Shown: in pieces, positions 1 through 5,885 of the stretch
Numbering within the stretch: position 1 is the first letter of the stretch
Layout: each line of letters starts with the position of its first letter
NCBI GenBank assembly: GCA_964612565.1
Contig: CAZTDP010000012.1
Location: 1-22,151 of the forward strand
DNA length: 22,151 nucleotides
From: CAZTDP01 sp964612565
GTDB taxonomy: Bacteria > Patescibacteriota > WWE3 > UBA101185 > UBA10185
Direction of reading: 5' to 3'
Notes under the pieces: generated by a model
What the model was told of the DNA's origin: nothing
Seen by the model: the letters and a program-made list of their open reading frames with translations, nothing else
Database searches by the model: none
Position numbers and translations under genes: made by a program

Positions 1-12
1 GTAGTCGCTCAT
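1..12 (-). CDS. Third micro-ORF of the array, start only (runs off window)
   Basis: An ATG at 10-12 overlaps the TGA of the preceding micro-ORF (9-11) as ATGA, and opens with Met-Ser-Asp-Tyr exactly like the two upstream copies before the window ends. It could equally be the start of a full-length downstream gene, whose 5' end would then have been duplicated to make the array. Nothing more can be said from four codons. Confidence 0.25.
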
Positions 13-74
13 AAATATCTCTTTCTAATTCGCTCCTCCTTTTGCTCCTGGTGTCGCAAAACGTAGTCGCTCAT
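9..74 (-). CDS. Second micro-ORF (21 codons) of the ATGA-coupled array
   Basis: It encodes 21 residues, opening MSDYVL and ending in the basic tail QKEERIRKRYL. Its ATG (72-74) overlaps the stop of the preceding micro-ORF, and its TGA (9-11) overlaps the ATG of the next, both as ATGA. Six starting residues and eleven final residues match the first micro-ORF; only the spacer-encoded middle differs. The arrangement suggests translational coupling from nusB onward if it is translated at all. No known family is recognised. The alternative is that the open frame is a by-product of a noncoding repeat. Confidence 0.3.
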   Translation of the reverse strand: MSDYVLRHQEQKEERIRKRYL

Positions 75-139
75 AAATATCTCTTTCTAATTCGCTCCTC
101 CTTTTGCCCTGTATTAACAGGCAAAACGTAGTCGCTCAT
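71..139 (-). CDS. First micro-ORF (22 codons), coupled to the nusB stop
   Basis: It encodes 22 residues with head MSDYVL and tail QKEERIRKRYL. The start ATG (137-139) overlaps the nusB TGA (136-138) as ATGA, so a ribosome ending nusB could restart here. The middle (PVNTG) is encoded by the 13-bp spacer. NusB itself ends EQKE in the same frame and at the equivalent repeat position, as if the eight codons for ERIRKRYL had been lost from the nusB copy. This points to an origin by tandem duplication or insertion at the nusB 3' end. Whether it is translated is unknown. Confidence 0.35.
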   Translation of the reverse strand: MSDYVLPVNTGQKEERIRKRYL

Positions 140-570
140 TCCTTTTGTTCGGGATGCTTTTCTAAAATTGCACCCAAAACTCCGTTTACAAACTTATGTG
201 AAGTGTCGTTTCCATACTCTTTTGCTAGTTCAACGCATTCGTCCACAACAACTTTGGACGGTGCTTTCTTGCCAAAAACAAGTTCAAAAACGGCAATTCG
301 TAGTATTACTAAATCAACTTTGGCTATTTTGTCAATAGGCCACTCCGGTGCGGAATCCACAATTATTTCGTCAATTCTACTTAGGTGTTTTTTAACGCCG
401 TCAACAAGGTAGTCGGTTAACTCCGGATCGTAATCGGTATCGGCATGTTCCAACGATTCTTTGGAAAGACTCATACAGGCCGCCATGTCAGGCTCGGTAA
501 AAAGCCAACAAAAGATTGCACTTAAAGCAAGTCTTCTGGACATGTGTCGGGGGTCAGACAGTGATCTCAT
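136..570 (-). CDS. nusB: Transcription antitermination protein NusB
   Basis: 144 residues, a normal NusB length. NusB binds boxA RNA with S10 (NusE) and takes part in rRNA antitermination. Family features visible are the N-terminal DPRHMSRRLAL stretch, matching the usual R-H-x-A-R-x-x-A opening; the central ELTDYLVDGV; and the C-terminal KVDLVILRIAVFEL followed by VVVDECVELAKEYG and KFVNGVLGAI, which is the most conserved NusB block. The start at 570 fits because a perfect TATAAT lies 6 nt upstream. The gene sits 20 bp behind rpmF. Its last residues EQKE and its TGA lie inside a truncated copy of the downstream tandem repeat, so the natural C-terminus may have been altered by that repeat. Confidence 0.93.
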   Translation of the reverse strand: MRSLSDPRHMSRRLALSAIFCWLFTEPDMAACMSLSKESLEHADTDYDPELTDYLVDGVKKHLSRIDEIIVDSAPEWPIDKIAKVDLVILRIAVFELVFGKKAPSKVVVDECVELAKEYGNDTSHKFVNGVLGAILEKHPEQKE

Positions 571-576
571 GATAAA

Positions 577-582
577 ATTATA
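577..582 (-). promoter_or_regulatory. -10 element TATAAT for nusB, leaderless configuration
   Basis: A perfect TATAAT on the minus strand lies in the rpmF-nusB gap, with exactly 6 nt between it and the nusB ATG, which places transcription start at or next to the start codon. No convincing -35 is seen. nusB may be transcribed both from here and by read-through from rpmF. Confidence 0.5.
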
Positions 583-590
583 CTTTAAAA

Positions 591-737
591 TTACGCCTCG
601 ATATACTCTTCAACGTGCGGTCTTTTATAACCCTTTTTATCGGCTGTTTTAATCACATTTACGGCTTTTCTCGTGTAATGTGAGTTTCTTTTTATTCTTG
701 TTCTCGACTTAGAGTGTTTTCTTTTTGGTACTGCCAT
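591..737 (-). CDS. rpmF: 50S ribosomal protein bL32
   Basis: 48 residues beginning MAVPKRKHSKSRTR, the classic bL32 opening, with a lysine/arginine-rich body and the ending HVEEYIEA. bL32 is a small protein of the large ribosomal subunit. The bL32 family often has zinc-binding cysteines in the second half; none is present here, so this is a zinc-independent (C-minus) form. The start at 737 is set by homology and by a near-consensus promoter just upstream. It lies directly upstream of nusB, with a 20-bp gap. Too short to stand out among random open frames, but the sequence match is clear. Confidence 0.95.
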   Translation of the reverse strand: MAVPKRKHSKSRTRIKRNSHYTRKAVNVIKTADKKGYKRPHVEEYIEA

Positions 738-745
738 ACGTGTGA

Positions 746-774
746 AATATACTCATTTGAGACGATATTGTCAA
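746..774 (-). promoter_or_regulatory. Strong sigma70-type promoter for rpmF-nusB
   Basis: Minus strand: TTGACA (769-774), 17-nt spacer, TATATT (746-751). The -10 ends 8 nt before the rpmF ATG, so the mRNA would have a leader of only a base or two. Both hexamers and the spacing are close to consensus. Confidence 0.8.
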
Positions 775-825
775 CGACTGCAAAGGTTTTGACAAACCTG
801 CCGGAGTTGGCGGTTGAAGCCCGAT

Positions 826-854
826 TTGACCGGATCTGCTGATTTTGGTATAAC
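826..854 (+). promoter_or_regulatory. Sigma70-type promoter for the 73-aa orphan gene
   Basis: TTGACC (826-831), 17-nt spacer, TATAAC (849-854). Predicted start of transcription is near 861, giving a leader of about 46 nt containing an AAGGAGAG ribosome binding site. The promoter lies downstream of the TTG at 814, which argues against that longer start. It diverges from the rpmF promoter. Confidence 0.7.
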
Positions 855-906
855 TACCTCTGTCGTTCCTGTCGACAAAATCCAACTTTTTAAGGAGAGT
901 GGTAAA

Positions 907-1128
907 ATGTCAGTTTCGGCGAAAGACGTAGTTAAATTTGGGAAGCGCGTGGGGTTTATAAACAGCAGAAATGAAGTTTTCGAGCTCAACGGTGTGTTTT
1001 ATCATATTGAACACACCGGTACTTGCTGGGGACCGAAAGACTCGGGTCGCATAGTTACGGAGGCCGATAACTTGGGTAAGATTAAAGAGAGTGTGAAGCC
1101 GAAAATACTTTCACTTGTGGCCGCCTAG
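907..1128 (+). CDS. Small orphan protein, 73 aa, SD-led
   Basis: Not recognised. 73 residues, probably soluble: a mixed alpha/beta composition with the stretch GFINSRNEVFELNGVFYHIEHTG split by glycine and aromatic residues, which looks like beta strands, followed by a helical KIKESVKPKILSL end. One Cys (in TGTCWG). The ATG at 907 was chosen because AAGGAGAG lies 7 nt upstream and a good promoter ends at 854; an in-frame TTG at 814 would start before the promoter. The gene stands alone between rpmF and rsmD with its own promoter and a downstream hairpin, like the other small orphan genes in this window. Confidence 0.72.
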   Translation: MSVSAKDVVKFGKRVGFINSRNEVFELNGVFYHIEHTGTCWGPKDSGRIVTEADNLGKIKESVKPKILSLVAA

Positions 1129-1142
1129 TTCAAAAATGTACG

Positions 1143-1185
1143 TAGAGCACAAAATCAGCAAAATTATATCTGATTTTGTGCTCTA
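1143..1185. terminator. Long perfect inverted repeat between convergent genes
   Basis: A 16-bp perfect stem (1143-1158 with 1170-1185, arms containing AGAGCACAAAATCAG) and an 11-nt AT-rich loop, located between the end of the 73-aa gene and the end of rsmD. It could stop transcription from both sides. There is no clean T-run after either arm, so it may act as a barrier or 3' protection rather than a textbook intrinsic terminator. Confidence 0.6.
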
Positions 1186-1188
1186 GCT

Positions 1189-1740
1189 CTACTTCGCAAT
1201 CTTTGCAATCGTAAAGACACTTTGCCCAAACTTCCTGTTTTCAAGTATTTCGTAGCCAAATTCCTTTAATCCACTGCTTGTGTCTAAAAATTCGTCGTGA
1301 AAATATATTAAAAGTCCTTTCTCGTTTAACAAGCCTTTAATTAATTTTAATAAATGTCTTTGATTGGAGTCCTTGTAAAAAGGATCCATAAATACAAAAT
1401 CGTATGTTTTGCTGGCTTTGGCTGCAAATTTTACGGCATCCTTTAAAAAAACCTCGCTGTTAGTTAAAAAACCACAATTTTGGAGATTTTCTTTGATCAA
1501 AGTGGTGCTTTCGCCACTCCCGTCAACAAAATCACACCATTTTGCTCCGCGGCTTAAGGCTTCGATACCCATGTTTCCGCTACCTGAAAAAAGGTCTAGG
1601 CACACCGAATCCTCAATTGTTTCGCCAATAATAGAAAAAACGGCAAGCTTTGCAATTTCCTGAACAGCTCTAAAACCCTCGATTTGTGGGGCTTTTAATT
1701 TTTTGTTTTTAGCATTTCCGGACGTAATTCGTATTTCCAT
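1189..1740 (-). CDS. rsmD: RsmD-family 16S rRNA guanine-N2 methyltransferase
   Basis: 183 residues, the usual RsmD length. The family methylates G966 of 16S rRNA using S-adenosylmethionine. Visible are the opening IRITSGNAKNKKLKAP, typical of RsmD; SAM motif I LDLFSGSGNMGIEAL at about 48-62; and the catalytic-motif position at 119-122. That motif is normally DPPF/DPPY but here reads DPFY, with the second proline replaced. The usual R-P-T-x-D-R-V-R-E-A-L-F-N block near residue 24 is also degenerate (FRAVQEIAKLAVFSII). The gene begins 1 nt after the recG stop, so the two form one operon. The fold is clear; activity is less certain given the two altered motifs. Confidence 0.85.
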   Translation of the reverse strand: MEIRITSGNAKNKKLKAPQIEGFRAVQEIAKLAVFSIIGETIEDSVCLDLFSGSGNMGIEALSRGAKWCDFVDGSGESTTLIKENLQNCGFLTNSEVFLKDAVKFAAKASKTYDFVFMDPFYKDSNQRHLLKLIKGLLNEKGLLIYFHDEFLDTSSGLKEFGYEILENRKFGQSVFTIAKIAK

Positions 1741-1741
1741 A

Positions 1742-3751
1742 TCAGTTGTTAGATATATATTCTCCGCTTGTTTGTGTCAACCTTTCTTTGAGTTTTGGGT
1801 ACAAATCTAGGCTTTTAAAAATATCTTGAGCTTCGGTTTTGGCAGACTCTAAAAGTTCTAAATTAGCAAGGTCCGCAACCTTAAACTTTTTAAAACCATG
1901 TTGAATTGCGCCAAAAATGTCACCCTGCCCGCGTAGTTTCATATCCAGCTCAGCCAGCTCAATACCGTTGTCTATTTTTTCTAAGTGTTTCAGACGGTTG
2001 AAGGCATTTTTTGAGTTTGAACTCATTATTGTGAAACAAAAGCCCTCTTTTTGTCCCCGCCCTACTCTGCCTCGAAGTTGATGCAGGCTCGCTAAACCAT
2101 ATCTTTCGGCACTTTCAACAGCAATAATTGTGGCATCAGGGATGTCGATTCCTACTTCTATAACAGGTGTTGAAACAAGCACTTGAATTTCGCCGCTTCT
2201 AAACTTATCAATTATTTGTTGCTTCTCTTTTGCAGGCATCCGTCCGTGTAAAAGTCCAACCTTTTTATCCTTAAAAAAGGTTTCGCTCAAATTTTTATAT
2301 TCGGCCTGTGCGGCCCTTACACTTTCGAGCCCTGTACTTTCACTCTCTTCAATTAATGGACACACAATAAACGTCGGCTCATTTTTTTGAGAAATCCATT
2401 GGTACGCCTGTTCCCTGGCTTTTTCCGTAATTACCTTTGTTGCTACTCTCCTTATATTGTTGGCACGCCCGGCCAAAACCGAAATAGCCAAATCTCCGTA
2501 TAGAGTAAGAGCTAAAGTTCTAGGTATTGGGGTTGCCGTCATAGAAAGTAAGTGCGGCATTTTTCCGTTTTTTGCCATATCAAGTATTTTTCCGCGCTGC
2601 CCAACTCCAAAACGATGCTGCTCGTCAATGACGACCAGTCCAACTTCCTCATATTTTTTATCCGAAAATAAAATTGCGTGGGTTCCAATTAGAATGTCAA
2701 AATCCTGCATATTTGTTTTTGTGGTACTTGTTGCAAGTTCTACTTTAACGCCTGTATCCTTTAAAAACTCCTTAAACGTTTCATAATGCTGATTGGCCAG
2801 TATTTCGGTTGGTGCCATGTAAAGAGTTCTAAAACCTGCAAGATGCGCGTTGTAGGCAGCAATTAAAGCAACAATAGTTTTGCCCGATCCCACATCTCCC
2901 TCAAGGAGCCTATTCATTGGTGATGTTAACGCTGTGTCGCTAAGAATCTCATTTACCGCTTTGCCTTGCGATTCTGTAAGTTCAAAAGGAAGTTTTTTAA
3001 TAAAAGTTTCGATTTTAGACGATTTTGGTATATTTGCGCTTTTAAATTCCGCGTGCCAATCGTGCTTTCGCTTTTCAACTTTAAGAAGTTCGAGAAATAT
3101 TTCCTCAAACGCAAATCTTTCCTTGGCTTTTTCGGCATAATAAAGGTTGTCAGGAAAATGAATTTGGTTAACTGCCCATTTAAAATCGTTAATTTTTTGC
3201 TTTTTTAAAGTTTTTTCGGGCAAAAATTCTTCCAGCTCTATTTTTTGAGTCACAACGTCGTAAATCCTAGTTCTCAGCCATTTGGAAGAAACGCCGGCCG
3301 TTTCCGAATAAATTGGAACTACCCTGCCCGTGCTTAATGACTGCCCTTTATCCTCCTCGATTTCCGGGCTTATAAAGCAGGGTTTTCCTGCAAAAGTTCC
3401 AACCTTCCCGCTTATTGTGTAATTTTTGCCAGGAAAAATAACCGTCTTTAAATAATGCTGATTAAAAAATATTAAATCAATTTCGCCTGTAGCATCCCGG
3501 ACTCGCGCCTTAGTCATTCTTTTGCCGTTTCTCGTAAAAATATTATTTATCGAAGTTAGAACCCCTTTTACTGAGGCTATATCGTTTTCTAGCAGCTGAT
3601 TCACTTCTTTTATTTGAGAGTAATCGTCGTATCTAAAGGGGAAGTGATAAATTAAATCACCTACGGTTTTAATTTCGAGGTTTTCGAGCAGTTTTTTGTA
3701 TTTTGGCCCCACTTTCGGAACAACCGAGACCGGTGAATCAAATTTAAGCAT
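1742..3751 (-). CDS. recG: ATP-dependent DNA helicase RecG
   Basis: 669 residues, close to the family's normal length. RecG remodels stalled replication forks and branch-migrates Holliday junctions. In order: an N-terminal wedge/OB domain (about 1-150, with VPKVGPKYKKLLENL and GDLIYHFPFRYDDYS); helicase motif I GDVGSGKT at 285-292; motif II DEQH at 376-379; motif III MTATPIPRTL from 404; and motif VI QLRGRVGRG at about 558-566. The C-terminal segment DMKLRGQGDIFGAIQHG is the RecG end signature. The start at 3751 has a TACAAT exactly 6 nt upstream, predicting a leaderless mRNA. First gene of recG-rsmD; diverges from a small orphan gene. Confidence 0.97.
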   Translation of the reverse strand: MLKFDSPVSVVPKVGPKYKKLLENLEIKTVGDLIYHFPFRYDDYSQIKEVNQLLENDIASVKGVLTSINNIFTRNGKRMTKARVRDATGEIDLIFFNQHYLKTVIFPGKNYTISGKVGTFAGKPCFISPEIEEDKGQSLSTGRVVPIYSETAGVSSKWLRTRIYDVVTQKIELEEFLPEKTLKKQKINDFKWAVNQIHFPDNLYYAEKAKERFAFEEIFLELLKVEKRKHDWHAEFKSANIPKSSKIETFIKKLPFELTESQGKAVNEILSDTALTSPMNRLLEGDVGSGKTIVALIAAYNAHLAGFRTLYMAPTEILANQHYETFKEFLKDTGVKVELATSTTKTNMQDFDILIGTHAILFSDKKYEEVGLVVIDEQHRFGVGQRGKILDMAKNGKMPHLLSMTATPIPRTLALTLYGDLAISVLAGRANNIRRVATKVITEKAREQAYQWISQKNEPTFIVCPLIEESESTGLESVRAAQAEYKNLSETFFKDKKVGLLHGRMPAKEKQQIIDKFRSGEIQVLVSTPVIEVGIDIPDATIIAVESAERYGLASLHQLRGRVGRGQKEGFCFTIMSSNSKNAFNRLKHLEKIDNGIELAELDMKLRGQGDIFGAIQHGFKKFKVADLANLELLESAKTEAQDIFKSLDLYPKLKERLTQTSGEYISNN

Positions 3752-3757
3752 GCAACT

Positions 3758-3785
3758 ATTGTATCAGTTTCGGTTTTTTGTTAAA
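3758..3785 (-). promoter_or_regulatory. Probable leaderless promoter for recG
   Basis: Minus strand: TTTAAC (3780-3785), 16-nt spacer, TACAAT (3758-3763), then exactly 6 nt to the ATG. Transcription would start at the initiation codon. It overlaps almost fully a possible plus-strand promoter for the next gene. Confidence 0.55.
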
Positions 3786-3786
3786 T
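3759..3786 (+). promoter_or_regulatory. Possible promoter for the 72-aa orphan gene
   Basis: TTGTAT (3759-3764), 16-nt spacer, TTAAAT (3781-3786). Both hexamers are imperfect. If real, it overlaps the recG promoter on the other strand, so the two genes could compete for polymerase. Confidence 0.33.
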
Positions 3787-3826
3787 TGAGGGCGGAATTG
3801 CTACGCGTACGAGAGAGGAGCTTGTA

Positions 3827-4045
3827 ATGTCAGATCAACTTACAAGGCACTTCGTTAGCGAACGTTTGGCCAGAGGGGTCTTCAACGGGTTGATGGGTAC
3901 ATATTGCAGAACCTCGCTTTCCCCACGGATTCAACTCTTTATTACCGGCAACCCCGATCGCCCATATACACTACATTTTCCAAAAGGTATAAAAGACGAA
4001 GTAACTCATCTTATATCGGCTATAAACAGAACGAGCGGGGAGTAA
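3827..4045 (+). CDS. Small orphan protein, 72 aa, SD-led
   Basis: Not recognised. 72 residues opening MSDQLTRHFVSERLARGVF; it has a basic N-terminal half, then a likely beta segment (IQLFITG), an RPYTLHFP stretch and a helical end (IKDEVTHLISAINRT). No transmembrane segment. The start is fixed by GAGAGGAG placed 6 nt before the ATG. It is monocistronic, lies divergent to recG and ends just before a strong bidirectional terminator. Base composition appears richer in G+C than recG and tyrS on either side (by eye, not computed). A role cannot be assigned. Confidence 0.7.
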   Translation: MSDQLTRHFVSERLARGVFNGLMGTYCRTSLSPRIQLFITGNPDRPYTLHFPKGIKDEVTHLISAINRTSGE

Positions 4046-4065
4046 CTATTACGTACCAATTTCAA

Positions 4066-4100
4066 AAAACCGAGCAAATTTTAAAAAGCTCGGTTTTCTT
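4066..4100. terminator. Bidirectional intrinsic terminator
   Basis: Stem AAAACCGAGC (4066-4075) with GCTCGGTTTT (4088-4097) and a 12-nt loop. T-rich tracts follow on both strands (TTTTCTTTT on plus, TTTTTT on minus). It ends both the 72-aa gene and the tyrS-microprotein unit. Confidence 0.88.
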
Positions 4101-4111
4101 TTATTAGAAGG

Positions 4112-4231
4112 CTACCCTACTAAGTAAGGCACAATAGACATACTTACCAAAGCCAGCGAACTGACGATAATAAATATTTTGTATAGTGTTTGTTTTTTAA
4201 ACACCCTTTTTAATTTTTTCTTAAAACTCAT
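4112..4231 (-). CDS. 39-aa single-pass membrane microprotein coupled to tyrS
   Basis: 39 residues: a very basic N-terminus (MSFKKKLKRVFKKQ) followed by one hydrophobic helix (about residues 17-37, IFIIVSSLALVSMSIVP) and the end YLVG. The positive-inside rule predicts the lysine-rich end in the cytoplasm and a short outside tail. Its ATG overlaps the tyrS TGA as ATGA, so translation is likely coupled to tyrS, and the bidirectional terminator follows immediately. I have the impression that similar short proteins follow tyrS in related candidate-phylum genomes, but I cannot verify that here. Function unknown. Confidence 0.7.
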   Translation of the reverse strand: MSFKKKLKRVFKKQTLYKIFIIVSSLALVSMSIVPYLVG

Positions 4232-5448
4232 TTTTTATCTCCGGCAACTTTAAAAAATTTTCGTTTCCCAAATTTTACAACTGTTCCCGCTAAAAAATCC
4301 ATTTGTAATTGAGCATCGTTAACCTTTTCTCCGTTTACCTCTACCCCGCCCTGCTCAACTACTCTTTTAATTTGACTCGCCGATTCGGAATTTTCTAGCG
4401 CTTCTTTTAAAAAATTGGAAATGGTCATTTTGCCCGAAACTTTGGTTTCGATAATATCGTCTTCTAAGATTTCCTTACGCTGAACTGTCCGCTCAAAGTG
4501 ATTTTTAGCTTCCTCAGCAATTTTTTGACCCTTTATTGTTTTAACAACTTCAAAAGCCATTAGTTTTTTAATTTCCATCGGGTTTTTACCGGCTTTAAGT
4601 TCTTTTTCGATTTCCCAAATATCTTGGGTTGAAACATCGGTCAAAAGTCGCAAAGCCTTAACAATTAGTTCGTCAGGATACGACATGGCTTTTCCAAACA
4701 TATTTTCAGGAGTGTCTGAAAGATTAATTCCGTTGCCTTTAGTTTTACTCATCGTTCTTGCGTCAGGTGCCTCCATCATTTCGTTTGTACGAATAAATTT
4801 GTCTTTGCCCAAATATTTTTTAACAAGCTCGCGGCCCATTAACATGTTAAATGTTTGGTCGGTTCCGCCTATTTCCAAGTCGACCTGCATTGCAACGCTA
4901 TCAAAACCTTGCATTAAGGGGTAAATAAATTCATGAAGTCCTATCGGATCGTTTTTTTGAAGTCTTCGCGCAAAAAGGTCGCGTTCCATCATTTGCTGTA
5001 CGGTTGTTTGTGACATCAGTTTGATTAAGTCAGCCAAACCGATTTTTGAAAGCCACTCATGATTGCGTAAAAATTTAACAGGATTGCTGCCCTCAAATTC
5101 TATTAGCTGAGAGGCTTGTTCTTTCCAGCCAGTCATGTTGTGTTGAATCTGTTCTTCGGTAAGTATTGTTCGTGCGGTGTCTTTATCGGGATCGCCCACA
5201 ATTGCAGTAAAGTCGCCCACCAAGAATATTACTTCATGTCCCAGCTGTTGAAGAATATGCAGTGCCCTTATTCCCATCGCGTGTCCAACATGGAGGTGCG
5301 GGCCCGATGGATCGTACCCTTGGTACGCCCTTATTCTTTCACCCGACATCAACTTTTTTTTAAGCTCTTCTTTTGTCGGATAAATTGAGTCAACTCCGCG
5401 GTTTAAAAATTTATCAATAAGTTTTTCATCCGTACTGACTTTAGCCAT
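4228..5448 (-). CDS. tyrS: Tyrosyl-tRNA synthetase
   Basis: 406 residues from the chosen start, normal for bacterial TyrRS; charges tRNA-Tyr with tyrosine. Visible are GYDPSGPHLHVGH with the HIGH-class motif HVGH at 53-56, the tyrosine-site block around MQVDLEIGGTDQ at 187-198, the KMSKS-loop equivalent TMSKTKGN at 232-239, and a C-terminal S4-like RNA-binding domain (about 345-406, with VEQGGVEVNGEKV). The start at 5448 (MAKVS) is preferred over an in-frame ATG five codons earlier, because TATACT sits exactly 6 nt before it and would lie downstream of the earlier ATG. The gene overlaps the 39-aa microprotein by ATGA. Confidence 0.96.
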   Translation of the reverse strand: MAKVSTDEKLIDKFLNRGVDSIYPTKEELKKKLMSGERIRAYQGYDPSGPHLHVGHAMGIRALHILQQLGHEVIFLVGDFTAIVGDPDKDTARTILTEEQIQHNMTGWKEQASQLIEFEGSNPVKFLRNHEWLSKIGLADLIKLMSQTTVQQMMERDLFARRLQKNDPIGLHEFIYPLMQGFDSVAMQVDLEIGGTDQTFNMLMGRELVKKYLGKDKFIRTNEMMEAPDARTMSKTKGNGINLSDTPENMFGKAMSYPDELIVKALRLLTDVSTQDIWEIEKELKAGKNPMEIKKLMAFEVVKTIKGQKIAEEAKNHFERTVQRKEILEDDIIETKVSGKMTISNFLKEALENSESASQIKRVVEQGGVEVNGEKVNDAQLQMDFLAGTVVKFGKRKFFKVAGDKK

Positions 5449-5454
5449 AAGGCA

Positions 5455-5482
5455 AGTATACATTTTTTTACTGTTCTGAAAA
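5455..5482 (-). promoter_or_regulatory. Leaderless promoter for tyrS
   Basis: Minus strand: TTTTCA (5477-5482), 16-nt spacer, TATACT (5455-5460), then 6 nt to the ATG at 5448. This decides the start codon: the alternative ATG at 5463 would precede the transcript. Confidence 0.6.
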
Positions 5483-5511
5483 AGTTATTTAAGACATTTG
5501 GCGTTGTACAT

Positions 5512-5546
5512 AAAAAAACCCGCCGGTAATTTTTGATTGCCGGCGG
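5512..5546 (-). terminator. Intrinsic terminator of the 65-aa orphan gene
   Basis: Minus strand: perfect 7-bp GC stem CCGCCGG (5540-5546) with CCGGCGG (5520-5526), 13-nt loop, followed by GTTTTTTT. Strong and oriented to end the small gene at 5565-5762, shielding the tyrS promoter. Confidence 0.92.
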
Positions 5547-5564
5547 TTAGTTATTAGTACTTTT

Positions 5565-5762
5565 CTACTTTCTTTTAAAATACCTTCCCTTAGCCCAATA
5601 CCCGACTATTGTGGCCACATATTCAAATGGGTAATTGCCTGATGTTTCGGCGGGCTTGCTCATAATCCGAAACTTCAGGTTATCTACCCTGACATAGTCT
5701 CCCGGTTTAAGATTATTACTATCACTTAAAATCTCAGATCTACCGGCGATTGCGCAAGCCAT
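5565..5762 (-). CDS. Small orphan protein, 65 aa, SD-led
   Basis: Not recognised. 65 residues, basic, with LKPGDYVRVDNLKFRIM followed by FEYVATIVGYW and the C-terminal KGRYFKRK. The alternating pattern around PGDYVRV suggests a small beta-barrel (SH3- or OB-like), but that is a guess from pattern alone. The start at 5762 is set by AAAGGAG 6 nt before the ATG. It has its own promoter and its own strong terminator, so it is an independent transcription unit next to two other small orphan genes in the same orientation. Confidence 0.7.
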   Translation of the reverse strand: MACAIAGRSEILSDSNNLKPGDYVRVDNLKFRIMSKPAETSGNYPFEYVATIVGYWAKGRYFKRK

Positions 5763-5794
5763 AGGTAACTCCTTTAGTAGATTTATTTACCTTT

Positions 5795-5823
5795 AACATA
5801 CATATTTATTTTGAATTTGTGAA
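5795..5823 (-). promoter_or_regulatory. Promoter for the 65-aa orphan gene
   Basis: Minus strand: TTCACA (5818-5823), 17-nt spacer, TATGTT (5795-5800). Gives a leader of about 27 nt holding the AAAGGAG site. It begins right after the terminator of the upstream gene. Confidence 0.5.
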
Positions 5824-5829
5824 TAAGAA

Positions 5830-5875
5830 TAAAGTAAAACAGGGCCGAAAAATACTTAAATACTTTTCGGCCCTG
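5830..5875 (-). terminator. Intrinsic terminator of the 83-aa orphan gene
   Basis: Minus strand: 12-bp perfect stem CAGGGCCGAAAA / TTTTCGGCCCTG (5864-5875 with 5840-5851), a 12-nt loop that can itself pair, then TTTTACTTTA. Very strong. Confidence 0.93.
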
Positions 5876-5885
5876 AGGCTGTTAC

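Larger units (their letters stand above)
1..139 (-). repeat. Tandem 52-bp repeat array with short spacers, downstream of nusB
   Basis: A 52-bp unit is complete at 56-107, present at 1-45 with its first 7 bases cut off by the window edge, and present as a truncated copy at 121-139. The overlapping part of the first two copies is identical. Each unit begins GCAAAA and ends TTTTGC (a 6-bp terminal inverted repeat), and the copies are separated by short unlike spacers of 10 bp (46-55) and 13 bp (108-120). Each spacer with its flanking GCAAAA/TTTTGC can fold as a small hairpin. The third copy is fused to the nusB stop codon. Read on the minus strand, each unit carries an AGGAGG-like motif and an ATGA stop/start overlap. 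It could be a coding micro-ORF array or a noncoding dispersed repeat; the sequence alone does not decide. Confidence 0.85.

Noticed and set aside
1..139. CRISPR array
   Set aside because: The spacers are only 10 and 13 bp, far too short, there are only two full-type repeats, and no cas gene is near.
814..906. Longer TTG-started version of the 73-aa orphan gene
   Set aside because: A good promoter (826-854) lies inside this extension, and the ATG at 907 has its own ribosome binding site.
2457..3208. Plus-strand open frames inside recG
   Set aside because: They are antisense shadows of a fully conserved helicase gene with no ribosome site or family match.
5449..5463. Upstream ATG for tyrS (five extra codons)
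   Set aside because: The -10 hexamer TATACT overlaps this extension and the MAKVS start is exactly 6 nt downstream of it.
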